NCBI RefSeq assembly: GCF_003363015.1
Contig: NZ_QRAP01000001.1
Span: 853,162-917,161, forward strand
Direction of reading: 5' to 3'
Origin: Enterobacillus tribolii
Lineage (GTDB): Bacteria; Pseudomonadota; Gammaproteobacteria; Enterobacterales; Enterobacteriaceae
Length of the DNA: 64,000 bases
Of the stretch, positions 10,010 to 18,552 are shown in pieces (within the stretch, counting starts at the first letter, position 1; each line of letters opens with the position of its first letter). The position numbers were made by a program, and so were the translations under genes. A model generated the notes under the pieces. That model was not told the DNA's origin, did not search any database, and saw only the letters and a list, made by a program, of their open reading frames with translations.

Positions 10010-10216
10010 ATGAAATTCATTCCTATGAATGACGTAAATAATATCAATGGCGGCAAAGGCGATACATGTTCAGTAAGTTACGATTGGTTTTACCGTTATA
10101 CTGACCCGAAGCGCGGCTGGACGACAACCTGTGAAAGAACGTCCAAATGTGTAGATAAACACGGGAAAATAACCTCTTTATCAGTAAGCACCGTAGCAAA
10201 CAACCGTTGCAGCTAA
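10010..10216 (+). CDS. Double-glycine leader peptide precursor (candidate bacteriocin/microcin)
   Basis: Encodes 68 residues. The leader MKFIPMNDVNNINGG fits the GG-type consensus for C39 cleavage: hydrophobic I at -12, D at -8, V at -7, I at -4, then G-G. Cleavage after G15 would release a 53-residue core with cysteines at 20, 41, 47 and 67, rich in Trp, Tyr, Lys and Arg, and ending CS. The four cysteines could make two disulfides. AAAAGGAG lies 7 bases upstream of the ATG. The next genes encode a DsbA-like oxidase, an acyltransferase and a C39 peptidase exporter. I do not recognise the core; its activity is inferred from context. No immunity-like small membrane gene is visible beside it. 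Confidence 0.82.
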   Translation: MKFIPMNDVNNINGGKGDTCSVSYDWFYRYTDPKRGWTTTCERTSKCVDKHGKITSLSVSTVANNRCS

Positions 10217-10299
10217 CTTTCCATTAATAGTTCCTTGTTAACAGCTCCCCGTTAATAGATAGTGGCGCTACACACTTGTTTTATTACAAGAATACCCTT

Positions 10300-10332
10300 C
10301 GGCGCCAACAGTTGGCGCCGCTTTATTAATTT
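10300..10332 (+). terminator. Hairpin between precursor gene and biosynthesis operon
   Basis: Perfect 9-bp GC-rich stem, arms 10300-10308 (cggcgccaa) and 10312-10320 (ttggcgccg), followed by ctttattaattt. The weak U-run suggests a leaky terminator that would let the peptide mRNA exceed the downstream message, a common arrangement in bacteriocin operons. Confidence 0.65.
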
Positions 10333-10345
10333 GCGGAAAGAATAA

Positions 10346-11011
10346 ATGAAAAAAAAGTATTTTTGGCTGTTTGCCTATACGGTCGCAATTATCGCTATTT
10401 CAGCGGTATGTACCACTAAATGGATTGAGTATTTCGTCCTGAACAGCAATGACCAGGAGATGTTAATTGATTATGGCGCTAACGCCCCCCAGTCATCACC
10501 GTTAAAAGAATCCACGCCTATCGTGGAAGTTTTCTCTTACGGCTGTCATTTCTGTGAAAAAAATGAAGCCAACGTCGATGCACTGGAAAAGACGTTACCC
10601 GCCGGACAAAAAATTACCCGGCTCCATATTAATGACGGCAACAACGGCTGGCTCTCCGCCACCGCTAAAATCTACGCCACGCTGCGCGTAATGGGCATAG
10701 AAGATAACTACCGCAGCAAACTTTATGATCTCGTCATCAACAAAAAGGCCGATATCACCAACGCCGAACAATTTGATCAATGGCTGCGTGAAAACAATAT
10801 TGACGTTACCGCTTTCAGAAATACCGAAAAGTCAGAACAGGTCAAGCAGTTGATGGACTACCTGCAATCCGTCACCCGCTACTATAAAGTTTCCGGAACG
10901 CCCGCTTTTATCGTCAACAAACGCTGGGTCGCCTTCCAGGATGACGAATTCCCGGCCTTCGGGAAAAAGCTGGTTACCTTATCCGAATCAAACGCCGGTA
11001 AGAGCAACTAA
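10346..11011 (+). CDS. Membrane-anchored DsbA-like thiol oxidoreductase
   Basis: Encodes 221 residues. Residues about 5-22 are a hydrophobic anchor or uncleaved signal. The thioredoxin-fold domain begins near residue 55 with IVEVFSYGCHFCEKNEANVD; the active pair is C67-H-F-C70. The cis-proline loop is SGTPAFIV with T185-P186, as in DsbA. The helical insert of DsbA-type proteins fits the 90-170 region. Predicted to act in the periplasm as a disulfide oxidase, most simply on the four-cysteine core of the peptide encoded just upstream. It is encoded close to dsbB, which could recycle it. It ends in TAATG, overlapping the acyltransferase by one base. Substrate is inference. Confidence 0.82.
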   Translation: MKKKYFWLFAYTVAIIAISAVCTTKWIEYFVLNSNDQEMLIDYGANAPQSSPLKESTPIVEVFSYGCHFCEKNEANVDALEKTLPAGQKITRLHINDGNNGWLSATAKIYATLRVMGIEDNYRSKLYDLVINKKADITNAEQFDQWLRENNIDVTAFRNTEKSEQVKQLMDYLQSVTRYYKVSGTPAFIVNKRWVAFQDDEFPAFGKKLVTLSESNAGKSN

Positions 11012-11961
11012 TGCGCCGGTTAATGATAGTGCTGTTTTTCTTTTGGGCGGATTTGATACGAAAAGTCAGGCTTCTGCGCTGGCGCTTACACCGCGCCGCC
11101 CTCCGTTCCGGCTATGCAATTCTTCACTATTGCTCCTACCGCCGGTTATTCGTCATGGCGCATTTAGCACGCTATCTGCGCATGACGGATAAAAATCAGC
11201 GTTATCGTTCACGGGTAGCAGAAGAAAATTACCGCTGCCTGCTTGGGCCTGATCCCCGGTTCGATTACACCTGGGTTGCCCAGCGCCGCATGATCATCGA
11301 GATGGCGGCAACGCGCGGCCAGAATACCGCGCTGATGAGAGAGATCGAAGCCTGCGCCGCCACGCTGCGCGCGTTTATACAGGCTGAAGAACTGAAAAAA
11401 AAACCGGTAATACTCGCCCCGATGCATTCGGTATCAGACATTCTGGCCGTCATCATCGGCGCCAGGGCAACCCAGCTTCCCGTCTCAGTGATCGTTTCTT
11501 CAAACGCAGATGAGTACCAGCGGAAAGATCGTGAATTGGGCGGAATAACGAATATTACGTACTGTTCTATTCATGATGCAAAAGAAAACCGGGCTTCACG
11601 TCTCATTACCGATTGTATGGATGCGATCTCAGGGAATCGCCACTTTCTGATCTTTCCCGATATGACGCCGGAATACACGGCGCAGACCTCCTCAGGAAAA
11701 ATGGAAACTGCGCCATGCCGAATGTTTGGCAGGCCGGCGGTAATACACAGCGGAATTACCCGCATCGCCAGGTTATTGTCCGCAAATACGCTGTGCTACA
11801 CCCTTTACTATGATCGCGGGATAAAAATACATATCGATCGTGTGATTCATGCAGATCAACTTGCAGACAGGCTGCCAGAAAACATCGAAACCTCTATCCG
11901 TCGTTTCCCTCAGGACTGGCTTCTTTGGCATATGCACTCTTTATATTTTTACAATGACTAA
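11011..11961 (+). CDS. LpxL/LPLAT-like acyltransferase
   Basis: Encodes 316 residues. The layout resembles lipid A late acyltransferases (LpxL/LpxM): an N-terminal basic/hydrophobic segment, a central ILAPMHSVSDILAVIIGAR block, then FLIFPDMTPEY and CRMFGRPAVIHSGITRIARL, which correspond to the oxyanion and substrate regions of that family. The catalytic motif is unusual: H139 is followed by D143, giving HX3D where the family has HX4D/E. It overlaps the DsbA-like gene by one base and ends two bases before the exporter, so it belongs to the pathway. It may transfer the acyl chain made by the downstream ketosynthase/ACP set to the peptide or to another acceptor. Acceptor unknown. Confidence 0.66.
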   Translation: MRRLMIVLFFFWADLIRKVRLLRWRLHRAALRSGYAILHYCSYRRLFVMAHLARYLRMTDKNQRYRSRVAEENYRCLLGPDPRFDYTWVAQRRMIIEMAATRGQNTALMREIEACAATLRAFIQAEELKKKPVILAPMHSVSDILAVIIGARATQLPVSVIVSSNADEYQRKDRELGGITNITYCSIHDAKENRASRLITDCMDAISGNRHFLIFPDMTPEYTAQTSSGKMETAPCRMFGRPAVIHSGITRIARLLSANTLCYTLYYDRGIKIHIDRVIHADQLADRLPENIETSIRRFPQDWLLWHMHSLYFYND

Positions 11962-11963
11962 AA

Positions 11964-14099
11964 ATGGAATTTAATATTATCCCTACCGTAGTTATACAAA
12001 ATGAAGCGAACGAATGCGGCCTTGCCTGCATCGCTATGTTTGCCGAAAGTCAGGGTATTCAGATAACGCTGGATGAATTACGCGAAAAATACCCTGCCTC
12101 ATCACACGGCATGACGATGAAACAGGTTTGCGAAGTGCTTCACGAGCTGTCATTACCCGTGTGTCCGGTTATCTTTGAATTTAATGAGCTGCGGGAACTC
12201 CCCTTACCCGCAATTCTCCATTATGGCGCAGGACATTTTGTTCTACTCGCCTGGCGGCGGGGGGAGAATATTTGCGTTATGAACCCGGCAATCGGTCAAC
12301 AGCTTATACCCGCGGCAGCCTTAAAAGAGCAGATCAGCGGCTATGCCGTTATCCTGCCGGCTGACTACCAACCAGACCAGCAAAAAATAAAAGCCGCCAA
12401 GCGGGAACAGCGGCAGAAACGGCTGTCTTTTCTCAGCCTGCGCGACACTGCCGCAATTAAAGGCATTTACAGGCTGATGCTGATCGCTTTCGCGATCTCA
12501 TTAACGCTTTTTATCATGCCGATTATGGTGTCCTCCGCAATTAATGACGTCTACTCATCCGCCGGCGCCATCGAGTTTCCTTATCTGCTTTATATTTCCG
12601 TCTTTATTCTCTCTTCACTACTGGGCCTGTGGGTGAAGTTCCTGAGCGAGGGATTTATCCGACGCTTTATTCTGGTGAAAAGCGCATCCGGGTTTTCCAG
12701 CTTGCTCAATAATTCGCTCACCTATTTTGAAAAACGCGCGCCGGGTGACATTTATACCCGCTTTTTATCCTGGCAAAATGCCAACGGAAAAAAGATAGAT
12801 CTGGACAACGTGCTGCGTATCGACTGGCTGATTGTCGTCATTGCTTTTCTGGTGATGAGCTATATCAACTTCTCGCTGGCGCTGGTGTCCTTCGCCGGCG
12901 TCACGCTGATGGGCATCATCAGCATATGGGCAATGTACCGGGATCGTTTTTACACCCAGTTGATTGAGCAGCAAGGCGCTGAGCAAAATGATCATATCAT
13001 GGAAACCATCCAGGGCTTTTCGACCATCAAAGCCGCAGGGCTGGTCACCGATCGCCAGCTGGCCTTCTCCCGTTTCTCATCAAGGCTGTTTAATACGCTT
13101 CAGCGCAGAAATATCTACGAAACGATAAAGAACAACATTTACCAGTTAGTCAATAGCCTGGAAATGATCCTGTTCATGATGATTGCGCTTCCGCAGTTAA
13201 AAAATGGCGGCATGACGCTGGGCGCTTTCTTTGCCTACGGCTTCATCAAGCAAATCTTTTACAGCAATGTCACCAGCATCTTTTTCGCCATATTAGAAAA
13301 AAACAAGATCAGCATCATCGACGCCCGCGCACGGGATATATTTCCCACGCAGCCCCAAAACGCCGCCTCTTCCGCCCCTGTTGCGGTGAAACAGTTTGAG
13401 CACGAGCTGTCGCTCCATAATATTGAATTCGCTTATGACCGCGAAAAGAGCCTCTTTTCCGATTTCTCACTCACCGTTGCGAAGCGCAGCGCAATCGCAA
13501 TCGTCGGGCAGTCCGGATGCGGCAAAAGTACCCTGCTGAAAATCATGACGGGGCTGTTGCCGGCCACGCAGGGCCATATCACCGTTGACGCCGTTTCTTA
13601 TCAGGATGAGGCATTATCCGCGCTGAGCTTTTTACAAAATCAGGATGACATCCTGTTTAACGGCTCGGTCAGGGAAAACATCACGCTTTTTTCCGCGGTT
13701 TCCCCGGCGCAGGAAGCCCTGGTACAACGCCTGATTGAAGCAGTTGATCTGCAACCGGCGATCGCAGCGCTTCCCGGCGGGCTGAATGCGCTGATACGGG
13801 AAAGCCACGCCGGCCTGTCGCTCGGTCAGCGCCAGCGTCTGCTCCTTGCCCGCGCGCTCTATTCGCAGCGGCAGATCCTTATTCTTGATGAACCTACGGC
13901 GAACCTCGACCAGGACACCGCGCTCCGGGTGATGACGAACATCATCGAACTATGCCGCGAACAGCAAAAAACGCTGATCGTCGTTACGCACAGCGTCGAG
14001 CTGCAACCCCTTTTTGACCGCGTTTACGAAATGTCAGAAGGAAAGCTCCTGAATCCTCCCGCTTCCCCGGCTTCAGAGCAGGAGGCGCAATGTCTTTAA
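11964..14099 (+). CDS. C39 peptidase-containing ABC exporter
   Basis: Encodes 711 residues in three parts. The N-terminal C39 peptidase (about 1-130) has Q12 and nucleophile C18 in QNEANECGLACIAM and H91 in GHFVLL; the third catalytic position is N107 in VMNPAIG, where the family normally has Asp. The transmembrane domain spans about 165-450. The ATPase has Walker A at 515-522 (GQSGCGKS), signature LSLGQ at 618-622, Walker B D642/E643 and H-loop H676. Such exporters remove double-glycine leaders while pumping the peptide through the inner membrane, matching the upstream precursor. The Asp-to-Asn change may weaken or alter proteolysis. It overlaps the adaptor gene by 10 bases, which carries AGGAGG. 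Confidence 0.93.
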   Translation: MEFNIIPTVVIQNEANECGLACIAMFAESQGIQITLDELREKYPASSHGMTMKQVCEVLHELSLPVCPVIFEFNELRELPLPAILHYGAGHFVLLAWRRGENICVMNPAIGQQLIPAAALKEQISGYAVILPADYQPDQQKIKAAKREQRQKRLSFLSLRDTAAIKGIYRLMLIAFAISLTLFIMPIMVSSAINDVYSSAGAIEFPYLLYISVFILSSLLGLWVKFLSEGFIRRFILVKSASGFSSLLNNSLTYFEKRAPGDIYTRFLSWQNANGKKIDLDNVLRIDWLIVVIAFLVMSYINFSLALVSFAGVTLMGIISIWAMYRDRFYTQLIEQQGAEQNDHIMETIQGFSTIKAAGLVTDRQLAFSRFSSRLFNTLQRRNIYETIKNNIYQLVNSLEMILFMMIALPQLKNGGMTLGAFFAYGFIKQIFYSNVTSIFFAILEKNKISIIDARARDIFPTQPQNAASSAPVAVKQFEHELSLHNIEFAYDREKSLFSDFSLTVAKRSAIAIVGQSGCGKSTLLKIMTGLLPATQGHITVDAVSYQDEALSALSFLQNQDDILFNGSVRENITLFSAVSPAQEALVQRLIEAVDLQPAIAALPGGLNALIRESHAGLSLGQRQRLLLARALYSQRQILILDEPTANLDQDTALRVMTNIIELCREQQKTLIVVTHSVELQPLFDRVYEMSEGKLLNPPASPASEQEAQCL

Positions 14100-15211
14100 T
14101 CCGTCGTTTTATCTTTCTGCTGATCGTTCCGGGTATTCTGCCGGGCGCGCTCTGCGCCGCGCCCTCTGACATCACGGAAGTCACCCGTGGAGATATCGAA
14201 CAGGTTGTTGCGACAACGGGCGTTCTGAAACCGTCGGCGTTAGTACACGTCGGCGCACAGGTTAACGGACAGATCCAAAAGCTGTACGTGAAACAGGGCG
14301 ATCAGGTTAAAGCCGGCCAGTTGCTGGCGGAAATCGACCCCAAGCTGCAGCAAAACGAGCTGATGAACGCCGAAGCCATGCTTAACAGCGCCCGGGCGCA
14401 GAAGTCCGCCTCCGAGGTAACGTTAAAACGCTACAAGAAAGCCCTGGATCGCGAGCGAAAATTAGCCCATGACGGTTCGGGCGTGCAAGCTGCGCTGGAA
14501 GAAGCGGAGGCGAATTACTATTCGCAACTGGAACAGGTCAAGGTCAACGAAGCCCAGGTCGTTCAGTCGCAAGTCCAGGTCGAAACCGCCAGAACCAATC
14601 TTGGCTATACCCGTATAGAAGCGCCGATCAGCGGCGAAGTTTTAGGCATTGTGGCACAGGAGGGGCAAACCATCGTCTCTTCACAATCCGCGCCGACCAT
14701 TCTCGTGCTGGGCAATATGGACGTCATGGACGTTCAAACCCGCATTTCCGAAGCGGACATTCTTAATGTCTCCCCCGGTCAAAAACTCTGGTGTTTCGTT
14801 CAGGCCGAACCGGGCACGCGCTACAACGGCGTATTGAGCACCATACAGTCGGCGCCCGACAGCGTACTGAAAGATCCCAATACCAGCAATACCGCCGACG
14901 GCGACGGCCAGGCCGTCTACTACAACGGTAACTTTACGCTGAATAACCCCGGGCACCGCCTCAAAACCTCGATGACCGTACGCGTCTTCATTCTCAACGC
15001 GCAGGCAAAAGGCGTACTGCGCATCCCTCTGGAAGCGCTCGGTGAAAAAACCGGAGAAGCGCGTTATCGGGTACGGGTTGTTCATGGTAACAGCACCACA
15101 GAAAAAACGATTACCACCGGTATTCGCGATCACCAGTTTATTGAAGTGACGTCCGGCCTGCGCAAGGGTGAAAAAATCCTGTTGGCGCCGTTAGCAGGAA
15201 AAACATCATGA
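14090..15211 (+). CDS. MacA/HlyD-like periplasmic adaptor protein
   Basis: Encodes 373 residues. A signal sequence (RRFIFLLIVPGILPGALC, then AAPSD) is followed by a barrel-sandwich/lipoyl half-motif (GQIQKLYVKQGDQVKAGQLL, about 60-80), a helical hairpin rich in Glu/Gln/Ala at about 90-160, and the second lipoyl half (GYTRIEAPISGEVLG). The C-terminal beta-barrel and membrane-proximal domains follow. It resembles MacA, the adaptor that joins MacB to TolC. Translation is probably coupled: it overlaps the C39 exporter by 10 bases and the MacB-like gene by 4. It may serve one or both ABC proteins. Confidence 0.9.
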   Translation: MSLIRRFIFLLIVPGILPGALCAAPSDITEVTRGDIEQVVATTGVLKPSALVHVGAQVNGQIQKLYVKQGDQVKAGQLLAEIDPKLQQNELMNAEAMLNSARAQKSASEVTLKRYKKALDRERKLAHDGSGVQAALEEAEANYYSQLEQVKVNEAQVVQSQVQVETARTNLGYTRIEAPISGEVLGIVAQEGQTIVSSQSAPTILVLGNMDVMDVQTRISEADILNVSPGQKLWCFVQAEPGTRYNGVLSTIQSAPDSVLKDPNTSNTADGDGQAVYYNGNFTLNNPGHRLKTSMTVRVFILNAQAKGVLRIPLEALGEKTGEARYRVRVVHGNSTTEKTITTGIRDHQFIEVTSGLRKGEKILLAPLAGKTS

Positions 15212-17157
15212 CGCCTTCCGACTACGCCATCTGCCTGAAAGACGTCGGCCGGGATTTTCTCTCCGGCGATACTCTGCTGCAGGCTTTAACGCGAATTGAT
15301 TTGCAGATCCGGCGCGGTGAAATGGTTGCCATCATGGGCGCATCCGGGTCAGGTAAGTCCACGCTGATGAATATCATCGGCTGTCTTGACGGTGCAAGCC
15401 GGGGCGAAGTGTATATTCACGGAGAACCGCTGCATAACGCCGATCAGGAAAAACGGGCGCTGATTCGCAGCCAGCGCATTGGCTTTATTTTTCAGCGCTA
15501 CCATCTCATTCCCTTCATGAGCGCGGAAGAAAACGTTCTGGTTCCCGCGCAATATCAGTGCTGGCCCGAAAAAGCCCGGCGTGAACGGGCACAATTGCTG
15601 CTGGCGCGTCTGGGGCTGGCGGAGCGCAAACATCACCGCCCCAGCACGTTATCGGGCGGCCAGCAGCAGCGCGTCAGCGTCGCACGGGCATTAATGAACG
15701 GCGCCGACATCATTCTCGCCGACGAACCGACCGGCGCACTGGATAAAGCGAGCGGCGAACAACTGATGGCGGAGCTTAAGGCGCTGCATCAGGCCGGGCG
15801 GACGGTGGTTATCGTCACTCATGACCGCAATGTCGCCCGGCAAACGGAACGCATCATTGAAATCAGCGAAGGGGCAATCGTCAGCGACGCGCCGTCCGCC
15901 TCCCGTGCAGCGGTAACGCATATTGAAATTCCGCACATTAATGAACATGCCGTCGCCACCTTTATGCAGCGCCTGCGTTCCGCCCTGCTTATCGCCTGGC
16001 GCGCGCTATGCGGGCATCCGGGCCGCGCCCTGCTCTCAATGCTGGGAATTATTATCGGCATCAGCGCCGTCATTATTTCCGTTGCCGTCGGCGAAGGCGC
16101 AAGGCAAACCGTCCTTGATGAAATGAGCCGGTTCGGCACGCAGGCTATCGACATCTATCCCGGTTCCCAGCAGGGCTCAATCAAAAAGTACGAAGCCCGG
16201 CCGCTGACCGAAGAGGAGATGATGATGCTTACCCGCCTGCCCGAAGTCGCGGCCGTTTCTCCGCAGTTAAGCACGTTCGCCATGGTGAACTATGCCGGCA
16301 AAATCGCATCGCTTACCGTCAACGGCGTCGGGGAGAACAAATTTGCCGTCAGCGGCGCCACGTTCCTGGCCGGCAGAGGGTTTACGCCGGAGGAACGCAG
16401 CAGGAATGACGCAGTTATCGTCATCAACAGCGCGCTACGGGATGCCCTGTTCCCCTCCTCCGTGAATCCCATCGGCGAGGTCATCTATCTCGGCATCGTT
16501 CCTTTTCGCGTCATCGGCGTAGCAACGATGCCGGGAATCGGCTATTCCGACAATCAAAATGAATCCTGGATACCGTGGACCACGTTAAAAATCCGGCTGG
16601 GCGGTAAACAGGCATTCGATAACTTCAGCGTACGCGTCACCAGCGGCTATCACGTGTCTGACATACAGCAACGCATTGAGCGACTTTTTGCCAGCGTACG
16701 CGGCGTGAGCGATATCTATACCCGCTCCAACATTGAATTTATTCAGGCGGTGGACAATACCTCCCGCTCGCTCAATCTGCTGATCACTTCCATTGCCGCC
16801 ATTTCGCTTCTCGTCGGCGGGATCGGCGTAATGAACATTATGCTGGTTTCCGTAACCGAGCGCGTTTATGAGATCGGGATTCGCCTCTCCGTGGGTGCGC
16901 GCCCCGCCGACATCATGCTGCAGTTCATCATCGAAGCCATGGTGATTTGCCTGCTGGGCGGTACGCTCGGCGTTTTGATCGCGGTCGCGGGGTGTTTGAT
17001 TGTTCCGGAAATTAATCCTGAGCTACGCATGATCATGAGCTGGCAGCCGATCATCCTGGCCTGCCTGTTTTCCATACTTATCGGACTGCTATTCGGCTTC
17101 TTTCCCGCCCGGCGCGCAGCGGCCCTCAATCCGGTTGAGGCGTTGGCAAAAGAATGA
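15208..17157 (+). CDS. MacB-like ABC transporter
   Basis: Encodes 649 residues (E. coli MacB 648). N-terminal ATPase: Walker A at 44-52 (GASGSGKST), signature LSGGQQQR, Walker B ILADEPTGALD, H-loop THD. One transmembrane helix follows near 270-295 (ALLSMLGIIIGISAVIIS), then a large periplasmic domain, and three helices at the C-terminus (about 530-640) with the conserved GARPADI loop. MacB works as a mechanotransmitter that drives export of substrates from the periplasm through a TolC-type duct. Here it could move the matured, acylated or oxidised peptide out of the periplasm and also give self-protection. Overlaps both neighbours by 4 bases. Confidence 0.93.
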   Translation: MTPSDYAICLKDVGRDFLSGDTLLQALTRIDLQIRRGEMVAIMGASGSGKSTLMNIIGCLDGASRGEVYIHGEPLHNADQEKRALIRSQRIGFIFQRYHLIPFMSAEENVLVPAQYQCWPEKARRERAQLLLARLGLAERKHHRPSTLSGGQQQRVSVARALMNGADIILADEPTGALDKASGEQLMAELKALHQAGRTVVIVTHDRNVARQTERIIEISEGAIVSDAPSASRAAVTHIEIPHINEHAVATFMQRLRSALLIAWRALCGHPGRALLSMLGIIIGISAVIISVAVGEGARQTVLDEMSRFGTQAIDIYPGSQQGSIKKYEARPLTEEEMMMLTRLPEVAAVSPQLSTFAMVNYAGKIASLTVNGVGENKFAVSGATFLAGRGFTPEERSRNDAVIVINSALRDALFPSSVNPIGEVIYLGIVPFRVIGVATMPGIGYSDNQNESWIPWTTLKIRLGGKQAFDNFSVRVTSGYHVSDIQQRIERLFASVRGVSDIYTRSNIEFIQAVDNTSRSLNLLITSIAAISLLVGGIGVMNIMLVSVTERVYEIGIRLSVGARPADIMLQFIIEAMVICLLGGTLGVLIAVAGCLIVPEINPELRMIMSWQPIILACLFSILIGLLFGFFPARRAAALNPVEALAKE

Positions 17158-18518
17158 AACGTTTATTACTCCCCGGTTTTGCCGTGCTATTAAACGGATG
17201 CTCCTCCCTGACGTTAAGCGAATATCAGCGCCCGGTGCTTTCGTATCCTCCCGCATGGCAGCAACACACCAGCGGAACCGCCTACCTGCGCGACTCAGGG
17301 CAATGGTGGCGGCAGTTTAATGACCCGATGCTGTCGTCAAATATTGAGCGGGCGTTGATCAGCAATAACGATCTTATCCTGGCCGGGATGCGCCTTAAGC
17401 AAGCCCTGCTGGATGTTAAGCTCAGCAACGGTACGCTGACGCCCGATGTTTCCGCCAGCGGCAGCGCCTCAAATGCTAAAAGCCTCAAAACCGGCGACCC
17501 GTCCAGTGAACGCTATAGCGCATCGCTTTCTCTCAGCTATGAGCTTGATTTGTGGGGTAAGCTCGCCAGCACGCGCAGCCAGGCCCAGTGGTCGGCAAAT
17601 GCCACGGCGCAGGATTTACAAAACACGGCGCGATTACTGATCGGCTCCGTTGCCGGGCTACACTGGCGCCTGGCGCAATACAACCAAAAAATACGACAGT
17701 TGCAGGAGATTCAGCGCCTTAATGAACAGGTGCTGAAGCTTACCGGGTCGCAATATCAGGCGGGTAAAGTCGGCCAGGAAGACGTTTTGCAGGCTGAACA
17801 AACCATCGTCAATCAGCGTCTTCAGTTGGCGTCGCTGCAAACGGAACGGGAAAAAGCGCGCCACGCGCTGGCTATTTTACTCGACCTCCCGGCCGGGACC
17901 GCAGTCCCCGAAAGCACGACGACAAAAGAAGTTTCACCGTTAACAATTTCGCTGTCCCAACCTCTGGCCATTATTGCCCGGCGGCCCGACGTTCAGGCGG
18001 CGGAATGGCGGCTGCGCGCTGCGCTTGCCGGGTCCGACGTTGCGCGCCTGAACTTCTACCCTACGCTTTCGCTTCAGGCCGTGCTGGATACCGGCGCATC
18101 CGTTTTCAGCCAATGGTTTTCCGCGCCGTCACGCACGTTGGGCACGCAATTAGGGCTGCCTTTTTTGCAATGGAATACGGTACAGGCCACCGTCGGGCGC
18201 TCAGCGCTTGACGTTCAGCAGGCTGCGATCACCTTCCGCAGCAGCGTGAATAGCGCGCTTTCTGAAGTCGCCGACGCCAACGTCGAACGTGAATCGCTGT
18301 GGAAACAGTATCAGACGTTACAACGTAACCAGTCGATCGATACCCGGCGCAGCGCTATCGCCCGCAGCAAATACCAGGCAGGAGAACAATCGCTAACCTA
18401 TCTGCTGAACGCCATGGCGCAAGAATTCAACAACGAAATCAATCTTACGCAAGCAGGTTATCAGTACCTGAATGCCACGCTCACGCTGTGCCTGGCAATG
18501 GGTTACGGAAATACCTGA
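17154..18518 (+). CDS. TolC-like outer membrane factor lipoprotein (NodT family)
   Basis: Encodes 454 residues. Short signal with lipobox LLNGC (Cys16), so probably a lipoprotein anchored in the outer membrane. Two repeated OEP domains of long helices and beta segments follow; recognisable blocks are LSYELDLWGKL near 130, GQEDVLQAEQTIVNQRLQL near 205, and RRPDVQAAEWRLRAA near 280, all typical of the CusC/OprM/NodT group. It forms the outer-membrane duct for the adaptor and MacB-like protein encoded just upstream. A dedicated duct means the pathway need not use chromosomal tolC. Overlaps the MacB-like gene by 4 bases. Confidence 0.92.
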   Translation: MKRLLLPGFAVLLNGCSSLTLSEYQRPVLSYPPAWQQHTSGTAYLRDSGQWWRQFNDPMLSSNIERALISNNDLILAGMRLKQALLDVKLSNGTLTPDVSASGSASNAKSLKTGDPSSERYSASLSLSYELDLWGKLASTRSQAQWSANATAQDLQNTARLLIGSVAGLHWRLAQYNQKIRQLQEIQRLNEQVLKLTGSQYQAGKVGQEDVLQAEQTIVNQRLQLASLQTEREKARHALAILLDLPAGTAVPESTTTKEVSPLTISLSQPLAIIARRPDVQAAEWRLRAALAGSDVARLNFYPTLSLQAVLDTGASVFSQWFSAPSRTLGTQLGLPFLQWNTVQATVGRSALDVQQAAITFRSSVNSALSEVADANVERESLWKQYQTLQRNQSIDTRRSAIARSKYQAGEQSLTYLLNAMAQEFNNEINLTQAGYQYLNATLTLCLAMGYGNT

Positions 18519-18552
18519 CGCGTCCGGACAATCAGGGAAAAGAGGAATAACG

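Noticed and set aside
10217-10345. An immunity gene next to the precursor
   Set aside because: No open frame with a ribosome site exists in this 129-base gap on either strand. The small gene at 21639-21860 is soluble and convergent, so it is not a good candidate.
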